From Paulinella micropora (Eukaryota; Cercozoa; Imbricatea; Euglyphida), in assembly GCA_009731375.1 (NCBI GenBank), contig BJOX01000249.1, forward strand, positions 707,602 to 751,767: a stretch of 44,166 nt of DNA, read 5' to 3'. Below are positions 31,496 through 39,878 of the stretch, piece by piece. The notes under the pieces were generated by a model that made no database searches, was not told the DNA's origin, and saw nothing but the letters and a program-made list of their open reading frames with translations. The translations under genes and the position numbers were made by a program. How positions within the stretch are numbered: position 1 is the first letter of the stretch; every line of letters begins with the position of its first letter.

Positions 31496-31727
31496 TCATG
31501 CAAAGGGGCGCCCCCCCCCTCCCCTCTCCCTTTATTGTTTTTGCAAAGTGCACGTGGGGCTGCGCGCCTATGCGACTTCCTGCAGCCCTACATAATGCAG
31601 GTGCTAAGCAGAGCTGCCTTTTGGCAAATGCCCGGTGTGGGAGGTGCAGAAAGACGACGAGACGCAGACAAACGAGACGGAGCCACGGCCGGGGGGAACC
31701 AACAACCGCAAGCTGACCCTACAGGAG

Positions 31728-31734
31728 GGGGGGG

Positions 31735-31766
<32 letters not shown>

Positions 31767-31795
31767 TCGNNNNNNNNNNNNNNNNNNNNNNNCAG
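31728..31795. repeat. G-run/C-run palindrome with gap
   Basis: A G-run followed by a long C-run with N at 31770-31791. Short open pieces on either side (for example Asp/Glu/Thr-rich around 31640-31720) could be coding but have no supported start. Confidence 0.85.
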
Positions 31796-31841
31796 AGCGA
31801 ACGGGGCAGCAACGCAGTGTGTGTATGTATGTGTGTCGCGG

Positions 31842-32132
31842 ATGACTACCCCTGGCGTCCTGCCACTGGCGGAAGCAGTGCGTCGAGCTAAGAGTGACCC
31901 CGATGACATGAGCGATGTGTGTGTATTCGAGCCTACTCCCCTGCCCGACCTGCCTGTTGCCTCAGACGGCGTCGTCTTTTGGAGCGAGGAGGAGGACGTC
32001 GCTCGTCCAGCAGTCGCTGTGTCCATCTGTGTAGCCGGCTCAGCAGGCACGTCGATGGACCCAGGGGACCGTCTCGACGACGACGCGGCCTGTCCTCCTT
32101 CGCCCAAGGTTCAGCCCGCTGGCGCGGGCTGA
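31842..32132 (+). CDS. Small acidic protein of unknown function
   Basis: 96 residues from ATG 31842 (MTTPGVLPLAEAVRRAKSDP) to TGA 32130-32132. It is acidic with DPDDMSDVCVFEPTPLPDLP and WSEEEDVARPAVAVS; no domain is recognised. The frame is open further upstream through the gap, so the N-terminus is uncertain. Immediately downstream, in another frame, a coding-like piece (GIHASNTFYEWLDVCAQK, about 32147-32200) lacks its own start, so a frameshift at the G7 run near 32132-32140 is possible. Confidence is limited by the short length. Confidence 0.45.
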   Translation: MTTPGVLPLAEAVRRAKSDPDDMSDVCVFEPTPLPDLPVASDGVVFWSEEEDVARPAVAVSICVAGSAGTSMDPGDRLDDDAACPPSPKVQPAGAG

Positions 32133-32146
32133 ATGGGGGGGCTCGG

Positions 32147-32245
32147 CGCTTGGCATCCACGCCTCCAACACCTTCTACGAGTGGCTGGACGTCTGCGCAC
32201 AGAAAGCACGTGTATATACATGAGCTCAGCGCACGTGTTGGGGGC
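32147..32245 (+). pseudogene. Coding-like fragment with a motif shared with the end of the primase-helicase frame
   Basis: One frame reads GIHASNTFYEWLDVCAQK and then stops. Another frame beginning at about the same point reads RKHVYIHELSA. The second motif matches CARERHTYIHEVSA at about 30,640-30,675, the last codons of the primase-helicase frame. The DNA is also similar (CGTGTATATACATGAG against CACGTATATACATGAG). A third, weaker relative (LPTYIHKSNA) occurs near 40,150. These may be remnants of one duplicated coding segment. Confidence 0.35.
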
Positions 32246-32262
32246 GCGCTCTCTTCCCCTCC

Positions 32263-32292
32263 TTGAGAACCCCCCGGGCTCAGGGGGCTCGA
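32263..32292. other. Third copy of the palindromic GAGCCC element
   Basis: This copy has CCCCCCGGGCTCAGGGGGCTC, in the orientation of element 1 at 25431 and close to the reverse complement of element 2 at 25528. A G-rich stretch with a G-run/GCGC/C-run motif follows, then the Sel1 promoter region. Confidence 0.6.
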
Positions 32293-32351
32293 AGAAGGGG
32301 GAGGACAGAGAAAAGGGGGGGGTGGGTGGGGGAGAAGGGAAGGGGGCGCCC

Positions 32352-32452
32352 CCCCCCGTCTAGATCTTTTTTTTTGCAAGTTTTTTAAAATTGTTCTATA
32401 TTTCTGTTTTTCGTGTATATTTCACGAGATAGCGCCTGAGGCAGGCATGACG
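32352..32452 (+). promoter_or_regulatory. Upstream region shared with the inverted Sel1 gene
   Basis: The elements CCCCGTCTAGATCTTTTTTT, TATATTTCTGTTTTTCG, GTATATT and GAGATAGCGCCTGAGGCA precede ATG 32447. The same elements, in the same order, are found on the minus strand at 39140-39225 before ATG 39142. A 'TTCTATATTTC' TATA-like stretch is included. The two Sel1 genes therefore share a duplicated promoter. Confidence 0.65.
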
Positions 32453-32989
32453 ACCAGCTGGGAAGCACGGGCGGACTCGGACTCGGGGCTGCTTCCGGGC
32501 CTGCATGACGAGGCAAAGGCCTTTGAATGTTACCGCCGGGCGGCCGAGCNNNNNNNNNNGGGTGTTTGTTACGCCAGCAAAAAAGGAGTAAGCCAGAGCG
32601 AGGCCAAGGCCCTGGAGTGGTACCGCCGGGCGGCTGAGCAAGGGCTAGCGGAGGCGCAGTGTAATCTGGGTGTTTGTTACGACAGCGGACGAGGATTGAA
32701 CCACAGCCAGGTCCAGGCGGTCGAGTGGTACCGCCGGGCAGCTGAGCAAGGGTATGCGGAGGCGCAGTTTAATCTGGCTGTTTGTTATGAAAACGGAGAA
32801 GGAGTAAGCCAGAGCCAGGCCCGGGCGGTGGAGTGGTACCGCCGGGCGGCCGAGCAAGCGTACAAAATCTCCCAGAGAGCCCACTCGTCGGCTGGCGCAG
32901 CAGCGGCCGGGCTCCCAGGCAGAGTCCAGCCCCTTTTTCGCTCAGGCTCGTCCGCTATCAGCGCGGCCAGGATCTCGGGCGGGTTCTGA
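32447..32989 (+). pseudogene. Sel1-repeat protein 1, cut short at its 3' end
   Basis: From ATG 32447 the frame encodes Sel1 repeats of 36 residues (108 bp). The pattern is EWYRRAAEQG.AEAQ.NLGVCY.SG.G..QSQ.QAV, with about four repeats, one interrupted by N (32550-32559). Sel1 repeats form helix-turn-helix solenoids that bind protein partners. After EWYRRAAEQ at about 32860 similarity ends abruptly. The remaining 40 codons, to TGA 32987-32989, are the antisense of the primase gene. The repeat array was therefore broken by a rearrangement. The gene is a close inverted paralogue of the one at 38550-39142. Confidence 0.75.
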
Positions 32990-33918
32990 AAGGGCGCCGC
33001 CTCGAGCCCATGGCGCGTGCTGCACCCCAACATAAAGCGTCGCCAGCTTATGCCCTGCCGGACCACCCTAGTGTCTCCCCCCGCCAGCTTGCCCAGCGGA
33101 AGCAAGGGCCTGCCAGCAAAGATGGAACGACACTTCCCCGTAAAACACAGACTCCGCACTTTATAGGAGTTTGTCTTGGCAAGCTCTTCGCAAGTCACGC
33201 AAGTGTAGCGCGTGGCTTTGTCCGAGCAAGGCAGACGCATGGGCCTTTTCACATCATACACTCCTAAGTCCAGCGCCTTTTGCAGGGGATTCTGCAGCAA
33301 AAAGCTCCGCCCGTAGGACGCGACGCACCTGTTCTGCACGGCCAGGACCAGACGCCGCGAGGTGCTTTTCTCCAGCACCAAGTCATGATAGACTAGCCGA
33401 AAAGATGGCTTGTACGCTTTCTTGAGCTTACATGCCCCCGACGCATGTAGCAAGTTGGCGCTGGCACGCTCCGCACCCACCAACTCGCTTACAAAGCCGT
33501 GCACCCGGGCTACAAAGCAGGACTTGTCTAGTCGAGTTTCGGAACCTGGCGCCAGGCTTAGTATCTCTGGCGGGCAGGGCTCGTGATCGCCGAGCGCCAG
33601 TTCTAGATCAATGTCCAGGTAAAACTTTGTGTACCTGGGAGGCGTAATCTCAGCCAGGGCCAGGCTCTGAGACGAGCCCTGGCACAAGAACAACAGCTCG
33701 ACCAGCCGTAAATAAAAGCTGGGCTCGTTTGGAAAAAAATATTTACCACAGGCAAAATTTGTACAATTTATCTCGGCCCCTTTTGCCGTTACCTTGTATT
33801 TTTCAACAAGTTCATGCAACTGCTTCACATACACATATTTCTCCGACACCGCCTGTGGCTCGTCCTGTGCCCATTCCGGGCCTCGCCAAAATTCGTCCTC
33901 CGCATTTTTCTCTGCCAT
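32785..33918 (-). pseudogene. Second AEP (herpes/pox-type) primase, C-terminus lost
   Basis: From ATG 33918 (MAEKNAEDEFWRGPEWAQDE; a TTG further upstream is less likely) the frame encodes an archaeo-eukaryotic primase. Motif I is KFYLDIDLEL (Asp-x-Asp, about 102-104), motif II PSFRLVYHDL (about 171-180) and motif III YDVKRPMRLPCSDK (about 221-234). A Cys-containing segment follows (CVTCEELAKTNSYKVRSLCF). Beyond about residue 350 (near 32,865) the sequence turns into the antisense of the Sel1 gene and stops at 32785, so the natural C-terminus is missing. It is distinct from the primase part of the 25717 gene. It would synthesise primers at viral replication forks if functional. Confidence 0.8.
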
Positions 33919-33959
33919 GCCCCGTGCTTGTTTCTGTGAACGTGCCTTAAACACCAAGA

Positions 33960-34080
33960 GGCGGAGGGGGGAGGGAGGGGGGTTNNNNNNNNNNNNNNNN
34001 NNNNNNNNNNNNNNNNNNNNNNNNNNNNNNNNNNNNNNNNNNNNNNNNNNNNNNNNNNNNNNAGGGGGGGGGAGGGGAAG
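33960..34080. other. G-rich spacer with 78-N gap
   Basis: Bases 33985-34062 are N, flanked by GGAGGGGG sequence, between the divergent starts at 33918 and 34210. No gene is visible. Confidence 0.9.
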
Positions 34081-34209
34081 GGTTGCACAAAAACTCAGAT
34101 TTTTGGCTCAGCTTGCACCCCCCGCCCTCCCTCCCCCTCCTTTCTTTTCCCCTTCTCCCCCAAGTCGGCTCGAACTTGGTTGACAGACAGGTCTTGGGCT
34201 TAAAAGACC

Positions 34210-35343
34210 ATGGACCACGAGAAGAAACAGGAGGAGACCGAGCAGCGGGAAACCGCTGGCCAGCTGTGGCGGAATGTATATATGGAGCCCTTTGCCGATT
34301 GGATACAACTGGTGATTTCTCTGGTAGAACAACGCCTGAGGCTCAGCATCGCCTACCCCAAGCTGAAGCCGTTCCTGTTGGGGCCGGCGGGAGAGTGTGG
34401 TTCCATGGTGCACTTTGGGGTCGAGCCTTTTGCCTTGGTGGAGTCGAACTATTTGGCTAGCCTGGCTGGCCTGGAGCTGGGTTTGCAGGAAAAGAAGGAA
34501 AAGCACCTGTTGATCGGCGCGGATGGGGGGCGATTTGTGGAGCCGCACCCACGTCGTCCGAAAAGCCGCTCGCAGCAAGAGACAGACAACGGCGACATAA
34601 GGCTGTCAACTGTGCTGGGCCCCAGGGTTCAGAACATGTTGAGTAACCTGCTGCCTCAAGGTCCGGGGCCGCGCCCAGTACGCGCGACGTACCAAGCGCC
34701 CACCAGCCGGCACAGAAACTCCGAAGATGACGAGAGCGGTAGCGAAGGAAGTCACAGCCCGACTGCTTTGTCACAAGGTTCGGCGCCGGTCGAAGAGTCC
34801 TTAGAGCTGTCTGACTTATCCATGAGCGACAGTGGAGAACGGCAGGATCACGACGATGACGACGACGAGGCCAAGGACAAAGTACAACCAAGGGGCGTCG
34901 ACGACATAGACTTTAATTCCTTGCTGGGGGGCCCAGACCCACCCGCGAAGCCTGTGGCAAGTGCGCGGAGCAAGCGCAAAGCCTCCTCGGTCAAAAAGCA
35001 GCTGGTCACGGAGCCGTTGCAGGCGCTAGCCCCGCTGCTAAACAAATGGGGCGCCTGGGTTCCCATGCTGCACTCTTTGCTCCAACAGCAACCCCTCCTG
35101 CGAACAACGCTTGTGCGCCAGTTTGAAAAGCACCACTTAGTCATCAGCTTTGATTCCGCGACCAAGAGCTGTTACTCTGCTACGGCGAGTCGGGGCCAGA
35201 ACCCGGGGGACCCCGCGCCCAGGCGCGCGTACGTCAGGCAAGACCTGCCGCTGCCGCACCGCGCCTGGATCTGCACGCACCAGCACGCCGGCCTGCACAA
35301 GAAGCAGCACTTGCTCGTCATGAAACTCAGCTTTCGTGCTTAG
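34210..35343 (+). CDS. Acidic-centre protein of unknown function
   Basis: 377 residues from ATG 34210 (MDHEKKQEETEQRETAGQLW) to TAG 35341-35343. It has a globular N-terminal domain (NVYMEPFADWIQLVISLVEQ; FLLGPAGECGSMVHFGVEPF), then a long disordered Ser/Asp/Glu-rich middle with a poly-Asp run (DHDDDDDEAKDK, about 216-227). A basic stretch (ARSKRKASSVKKQ) and a C-terminal domain containing LAPLLNKWGAWVPMLHSLLQ and HRAWICTHQHAGLHKKQHLL follow. No family is recognised. The acidic centre and basic patch suggest a nuclear regulator or histone/DNA-interacting factor, but this is a guess. It converges with the zinc-finger gene across a 47-base spacer containing TTTTTTATTAAAA. Confidence 0.7.
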   Translation: MDHEKKQEETEQRETAGQLWRNVYMEPFADWIQLVISLVEQRLRLSIAYPKLKPFLLGPAGECGSMVHFGVEPFALVESNYLASLAGLELGLQEKKEKHLLIGADGGRFVEPHPRRPKSRSQQETDNGDIRLSTVLGPRVQNMLSNLLPQGPGPRPVRATYQAPTSRHRNSEDDESGSEGSHSPTALSQGSAPVEESLELSDLSMSDSGERQDHDDDDDEAKDKVQPRGVDDIDFNSLLGGPDPPAKPVASARSKRKASSVKKQLVTEPLQALAPLLNKWGAWVPMLHSLLQQQPLLRTTLVRQFEKHHLVISFDSATKSCYSATASRGQNPGDPAPRRAYVRQDLPLPHRAWICTHQHAGLHKKQHLLVMKLSFRA

Positions 35344-35390
35344 CTTTCTTTCATAACTATTACTACTATTACATGTCCCAGTCTTTTTTA

Positions 35391-37220
35391 TTAAAAGGAT
35401 GTTTTATTCGTTTTTGAGCTGGGCCCTAGTATCGCATGAATCCTCCGCTCGTGTCCACGCAGGGCTTGCACAGAGGTAAAAGTCTTGGAGCAGCCCTGCC
35501 CTTGGCAAACAAAGGGCTTTTGGTTGGTGTGCTTGCTCCTCTCGTGATTCCGCCTGTTCACATCTTGTGGAAACCGGCGACTGCAAAAACTACAGCAGAA
35601 CTGCATGCTTTTGTCGTGAATCCTAAGATGCGTGTTCAGGCTGGATTGGCTCTTAAGCTTAGCACCGCAAATCCGACAGGTGAAAGTGGCGGGCGGCGTG
35701 ATGGCTGGGGGGGCGTCCTTGTGCAGGACCAGCACGTCAGACTTCGGAGTTGACTCATGTTTTTTTTGTGGCTGGCCTGTGCAGCTAGAACAGTTGTACG
35801 GCTTGAAGCCAAGGAATGGTGGGAAAAAGCCAAAGAACAGGGGGGGGAACAGCGTGGGGGGTTTGTGCCGGGGAGGAGAAGGGGGAGGTGGAGGGGGAGG
35901 AGGAGCAGGCAGAGCCTTGTCAGAGCCAGAGAACGGAGAGGTCGGCGCGGTGGGGCTCTCCAGCCAAGGAGAAACACAGGCGGGAGAGGATGGGATTTCC
36001 AGCGGAGCAAGTAACACGGGCTGTTCCTGTTCTTGTTCCTGTTCGGGAGGAGGAAAAGAAGGAGGAGGATTAAGAAGAGGAGCGGCTGGCGGGGCGGGGG
36101 ACAGTGACGTGTGCTTGCGCAGCTTGTGTTCGAGCAGGGCTTGCGAAGAGGCAAAAGCCTTGGAACAACCCTGCTGTAGGCAGACAAAGGGCCTCTGGTC
36201 GGTGTGCATTCTCGTTATGTGATTCTTCAGGTTCTGCTCTTGTGTAAACCGGCGATTGCAAGTCTCACAGCCGAACGGCTTGATTTTGTCGTGGATCCTA
36301 AGATGCCTTTTCAGGCTGGATCGGTGCTTAAGCCGAGCACCACAAACTGGACAGACGGTGGCGGGCTGCGAAGGCGGGGACGAGCCGCCGACTGTGGGGT
36401 CCTTGTGCATGACCAGCAAGTGCCGCTGCAGTGCCCACGCAGTACTGAAAGACTTTCCACAGCCAGGCGGTTTACATACATAAAGACAATCGCCGCTGTG
36501 CAGTGCCGTCACGTGAGATTGCAGGCTCGACTTGTGCGAAAACTGGCTTGTGCAGCTGACACATTTGTACGGCTTGGCATTGACGCCGACGCCGACGCCG
36601 ACGTCGACGCTGTGCCTAGTCTTGGTCTTTTTCGAGGCGGGAGCACTAGGGGATAAATCTGTGGGTAGCTGTGCTTCTTCCTTTTCCAGGGGAGGAAAGT
36701 CCAGAAAAGGACTCAAGTCCTGTATGCTAGTTCCGAGGTCACCGCACCAAGGAAAGTCTACCTCCTTTTCCTCCTCTTGATCAAGCAGAGACAGCGGGGG
36801 GAAACTTGGCGGAGAGTCCGACGGGGGGAAACTTGGCGGAGAGTCCGACGGGGATAAGAGCACGAAGGGGGGGGGAGACTGTACGCGCGCGCGCCGAGGG
36901 GATGCTGGCGGGCTCGGCGATTGCACACTCTGTTGCCGCCGCTGCTGCTGCTGCTGCTGCAACAGCTGCCTGACCACCCAGAAGCACGCAAAAACGCCCG
37001 CCCATAATGCTACTACCGGGGCCACCGCCAAGGTCCGCGGCAGCTGCCTGCAGCTCCAGGCATCCAGGGGGCTATCACTAGCGCTGACAAGCTGCTCTAT
37101 GATACACTTGAGTTGTTGTTGGCCGGCCGAGGCTCTTGGCCCTAATACTCGATCCAGCTCCAGCTCCTTGAGGGGTGGCGTACCGTGGAGCGACGTCGCC
37201 CAGCGGTAGAGCCTGTCCAA
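35391..37220 (-). CDS. C2H2 zinc-finger protein with an N-terminal membrane-like helix
   Basis: Up to 609 residues ending in TAA 35391. The N-terminal part has a hydrophobic helix (LAVAPVVALWAGVFACFWVV, about 64-83), a Gln-rich run and Ser/Pro-rich segments with a tandem DSPPSFPPS repeat. Five C2H2 fingers lie at about 218-375, such as CVSCTSQFSHKSSLQSHVTALH-type and CPVCGARLKHRSSLKRHLRI. A Pro-rich linker is followed by a second, partly degenerate block of about four fingers at about 480-600 (CRICGAKLKSQSSLNTHLRI, CSFCSRRFPQD, CQGQGCSKTF). The second block is a duplication of the first. The start is unclear: only a TTG at 37220, inside the upstream gene. It probably binds DNA; the membrane helix makes a tethered transcription factor conceivable. 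Confidence 0.75.
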   Translation of the reverse strand: MDRLYRWATSLHGTPPLKELELDRVLGPRASAGQQQLKCIIEQLVSASDSPLDAWSCRQLPRTLAVAPVVALWAGVFACFWVVRQLLQQQQQQRRQQSVQSPSPPASPRRARVQSPPPFVLLSPSDSPPSFPPSDSPPSFPPLSLLDQEEEKEVDFPWCGDLGTSIQDLSPFLDFPPLEKEEAQLPTDLSPSAPASKKTKTRHSVDVGVGVGVNAKPYKCVSCTSQFSHKSSLQSHVTALHSGDCLYVCKPPGCGKSFSTAWALQRHLLVMHKDPTVGGSSPPSQPATVCPVCGARLKHRSSLKRHLRIHDKIKPFGCETCNRRFTQEQNLKNHITRMHTDQRPFVCLQQGCSKAFASSQALLEHKLRKHTSLSPAPPAAPLLNPPPSFPPPEQEQEQEQPVLLAPLEIPSSPACVSPWLESPTAPTSPFSGSDKALPAPPPPPPPPSPPRHKPPTLFPPLFFGFFPPFLGFKPYNCSSCTGQPQKKHESTPKSDVLVLHKDAPPAITPPATFTCRICGAKLKSQSSLNTHLRIHDKSMQFCCSFCSRRFPQDVNRRNHERSKHTNQKPFVCQGQGCSKTFTSVQALRGHERRIHAILGPSSKTNKTSF

Positions 37221-38247
37221 GCTGTGCTGGGGGGTTCAGCGGCTCCTGCGCGATTTCCTCGTCAAGAGCACAGCTTAGAGACGACTGTCGCCATAGAGCC
37301 TCCTGCACAACCCGCAAAGACAGCCAACCGCGTCCGGTCGGCGGCCAGTCACTTATCGTGCCGCACTGCGACTTCCTCGTGTGACATACCTTCAGTCCCG
37401 TTAGGGACTCAAGATTCGCAAACGCTTGCATTGCGCTCTTGATCCAGCTCAGCTGCAACCGCTTGTTTTCTGAGTGAGCACGCACCAGCCGCGCGATGGC
37501 CGCGCGGGCGAAAGGAAATACCACAATTTGCGTATCCAGGCTCCGGTTCACTTTCGCAGCAAAGTGACAGCACGTGGCCCACCAACTTGCGCCCTGGAAG
37601 AAGACGTGGTTGTGCCCATCATCCATGGCCAGTAGCAGGAGCGGACTGCCCCTCGCAAGACGCACGGCATCCGTCCGTAGCTTTTCTAGTTCGAACTTGG
37701 CGTGCTCAGTAAACCTCCTGGGTTCGATTCTAGCTATCACACGTTTCAGGTACAAGAACTTCTGAAACTTAACTTTTTCTCTAATAAACTCCAAACTGCT
37801 CCGTCCTTCCCCAGCTTTGTACGGCAGGACAAGGGAATCAATACGGAGGGCGTGCTCTGTGGCCAGACTCAGCCAAAGCCGCAGCTCCGATTCTGCGTTT
37901 TCGTAAAGCTGCCAAAACAACGCAGGGGTACTGCGCACTGGTGTGGTGGGCTGGACTTTTTTCATGTACCAAAGGACGCACAGGATCTGAGCCTGCCGCT
38001 TCACCAAGGCTTCCGGCCCGGGCGAGGGGTCCACCAGCCCAGCCTGGAGCCGAGCCCAAACCTGGATTACCAGTTCGGCTAAGTCCTGCTGCTCTCCACC
38101 GGTTTGAGCTCGGCTCAAGGCTGGGCAGCGCTCTCCCAATTGGTTCTCCGTTTCTGCAGACAGATCCTGTAGCCCCTTGCTAGACTCTACATCCGTTAAT
38201 TTGCAACGTGCTAAAAGATCATTTAGTCCGGCGCGACCGCTCGACAT
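37078..38247 (-). CDS. Protein of unknown function upstream of the zinc-finger gene
   Basis: 389 residues from ATG 38247 (MSSGRAGLNDLLARCKLTD) to TAG 37078-37080. It is mostly helical and globular: ALFWQLYENAESELRLWLSL, FIREKVKFQKFLYLKRVIAR, LLLLAMDDGHNHVFFQGASW and LSWIKSAMQAFANLESLTGL. The last 50 residues are basic and less structured and overlap the zinc-finger frame by 143 bases in a different phase. Because the zinc-finger frame has no ATG, a frameshift near 37150-37220 joining the two is possible. Separate overlapping genes are the alternative. No family is recognised. A poly-G/C tract with a gap lies upstream. Confidence 0.65.
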   Translation of the reverse strand: MSSGRAGLNDLLARCKLTDVESSKGLQDLSAETENQLGERCPALSRAQTGGEQQDLAELVIQVWARLQAGLVDPSPGPEALVKRQAQILCVLWYMKKVQPTTPVRSTPALFWQLYENAESELRLWLSLATEHALRIDSLVLPYKAGEGRSSLEFIREKVKFQKFLYLKRVIARIEPRRFTEHAKFELEKLRTDAVRLARGSPLLLLAMDDGHNHVFFQGASWWATCCHFAAKVNRSLDTQIVVFPFARAAIARLVRAHSENKRLQLSWIKSAMQAFANLESLTGLKVCHTRKSQCGTISDWPPTGRGWLSLRVVQEALWRQSSLSCALDEEIAQEPLNPPAQLGQALPLGDVAPRYATPQGAGAGSSIRAKSLGRPTTTQVYHRAACQR

Positions 38248-38339
38248 CAGCGGGGAGTGGAAGGGGTTTTCTTTTCTCGCTTAGTATCCGCAAGTTTTGC
38301 CAACAGAGGCCCACAACCACAAGAAAGAAAAAGGAAACA

Positions 38340-38545
38340 AGCTTCTCCCTCCCTCCCTCCCCCCACTCCCCAAAAAAAATTGCAGAGGAGAAAGAAAGGA
38401 GGGGGGGGGGGGGGAAAAAGAAAGGGANNNNNNNNNNTCCCTCCCCCCACTCCCCAAAAAAAATTGCAGAGGAGAAAAAAAGGGGGGGGGGGGGGGGGAA
38501 CAAGCAAGGGAAGGGGGGGAGGGGGGAAGGTTTTTGTGATACACA
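38340..38545. repeat. Duplicated G-rich/AAAAAAATTGC spacer with 10-N gap
   Basis: 'CTCCCCAAAAAAAATTGCAG' followed by a GAGAAAG/poly-G stretch occurs at about 38365 and again at 38450, on either side of N at 38428-38437. This suggests a short tandem duplication or a gap-edge duplication. It lies between the ATG at 38247 and the Sel1 stop at 38550. Confidence 0.75.
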
Positions 38546-38549
38546 AATT

Positions 38550-39142
38550 TTATTCCCCCCCGTGGGCTGGCGGCGTTTCCGTCTCGTCCTTCTCCACGCC
38601 AGTGCCCAGCTCGTAAAAGAGACCAATCTCCAGCCGGGCTTCGGTGTGCTGTTGCTTAGCCGCCCGGCGGTACCACTCGACCGCCTGGACCTCGCTCTGG
38701 CTTACCCCTGCTCCGTGTCCGTAACAAACACCCAGATTAAACTGCGCCTCTGCTAGGCCTTGTGCAGCCGCCCGGCGGTACCACTCGAACGCCTGAACCT
38801 GGCTCTGGCTCACCCCTTTTCCGCTGTCGTAACAAACACCCAGATTAAACTGTGCAACTGCTTGCCCTTGCTCGGCCGCCCGGCGGTACCACTCCGCTGC
38901 CTGGCCCTGGCTCTGACGCACCCCTTTCCCCCTTGCGTAACAAGCACCCAGATTATATTGCGCCTCCGCTAGTCCCTGTTCGGCCGCGCGGCGGTACCAC
39001 TCCGCTGCCCGAGCCTGGCTCTGACTCACCCTTCTCCGCTGGTGTAATAAAGAGCTAGATTAAACTGTGCACACGCTTGCCCTTGCTCGGCCGACCGGCG
39101 GTAACACTCAAAGACCTCGATCTCGTCAGTGCTGATCGTCAT
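38550..39142 (-). pseudogene. Sel1-repeat protein 2, one-base frameshift after the first repeat
   Basis: ATG 39142 opens MTISTDEIEVFECYRRSAEQ and the first Sel1 repeat. That frame meets TGA near 39029 at a short G run (GAAGGGTGAG). The other frame then continues with four further repeats (EWYRRAAEQGLAEAQYNLGA, CYDSGKGVSQSQ, CYGHGAGVSQSE) to a tail of KDETETPPAHGGE and TAA 38550. Paralogous repeats elsewhere in the window carry one more G at this place, so a one-base loss explains the break. The C-terminal tail ELGTGVEKDE resembles that of the third Sel1 gene. It is an inverted paralogue of the gene at 32447, with the same upstream region. Confidence 0.75.
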
Positions 39143-39225
39143 GCCTTGCCTCAGGCGCTATCTCGTGCAATATACGCGAAAAACAGAAATATAACACAAT
39201 TTAAAAAAAGATCTAGACGGGGGTC
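39140..39225 (-). promoter_or_regulatory. Upstream region shared with the Sel1 gene at 32447
   Basis: On the minus strand this reads CCCCCGTCTAGATCTTTTTT, TATATTTCTGTTTTTCG, GTATATTGCACGAGATAGCG and CCTGAGGCAAGGC before the ATG, matching 32352-32452. The stretch 39226-39404 beyond it is C-rich and holds no gene. Confidence 0.65.
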
Positions 39226-39404
39226 GGAAGGGGGGATCACTCCCCCCCTCCTCCTCCCTCCCCCCTCACACACACCCTTCCCTCCCTCCTTTCTCTGTCC
39301 CTCCCCCCTTCGCGCCCCCTGGGACCCAAGAGCTTTGTGGTAGATCTATATGGAGGGTCAGACTTGTGTTTCGCAAAATGATTTTTAATAATGACAAACG
39401 TCAA

Positions 39405-39878
39405 TTACAGCGCAACGACACTCTCATCCTTTACCACTCCGGTGCCCAGCTCGTAGCAGAGGTCGACCCGCCGCTGAGCCACTGTTTCGCCTTGTTCGGC
39501 CGCGAGTGTGTACCAGCGGACGGCAGCACTCTCGTTCTGGGCCATGCCCGTGCCCAGCTCGTAACAGAGGCCAAGTTCTAGCTGGGCTTTGGCGTGGCCG
39601 AGCTCAGCCGCTCGGCGGTACCACTCGGCCGCCTGGGCGTAGTCTTGGTTCACTCCTTCTCCGTTGTCGTAACAAACAGCCAGATTAAACTGCGCATCTG
39701 CGTGCCCTTCCGACGGCTGTGGCGCGCCCCGCACGCGGGCGTCGCGCCCGAGGCGCAGGAAGGCTGACAAGCTCTCTTTCAGAAGGCGGCGGCAGTCGGC
39801 CATCGTCATCGGCGGCGGAGCACAGCGGTCCGCAAAGGAGGCCGAGGCGGAGCTCGTGGTTGAGTGGAGACAGGACAT
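39405..39878 (-). CDS. Sel1-repeat protein 3
   Basis: 157 residues from ATG 39878 (MSCLHSTTSSASASFADRCA) to TAA 39405; ATG 39950 and ATGs within MTMADCRRLL are alternatives. After a basic N-terminal part (RRLLKESLSAFLRLGRDARV) it carries about three Sel1 repeats: DAQFNLAVCYDNGEGVNQDY, AKAQLELGLCYELGTGMAQN and TVAQRRVDLCYELGTGVVKD. The third lacks the usual following helix. These repeats are more diverged than those of the other two Sel1 genes, so this copy is older. The function is probably as a protein-interaction scaffold. Confidence 0.7.
   Translation of the reverse strand: MSCLHSTTSSASASFADRCAPPPMTMADCRRLLKESLSAFLRLGRDARVRGAPQPSEGHADAQFNLAVCYDNGEGVNQDYAQAAEWYRRAAELGHAKAQLELGLCYELGTGMAQNESAAVRWYTLAAEQGETVAQRRVDLCYELGTGVVKDESVVAL

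Noticed and set aside
30735-31553. Minus-strand frames through the 235-bp tandem repeat
   Set aside because: Each unit is read in a different frame and no start or domain is conserved, so they are treated as non-coding.
32447-39878. Sel1 108-bp repeats as a CRISPR array
   Set aside because: The repeats are contiguous, coding and in frame, with no spacers.
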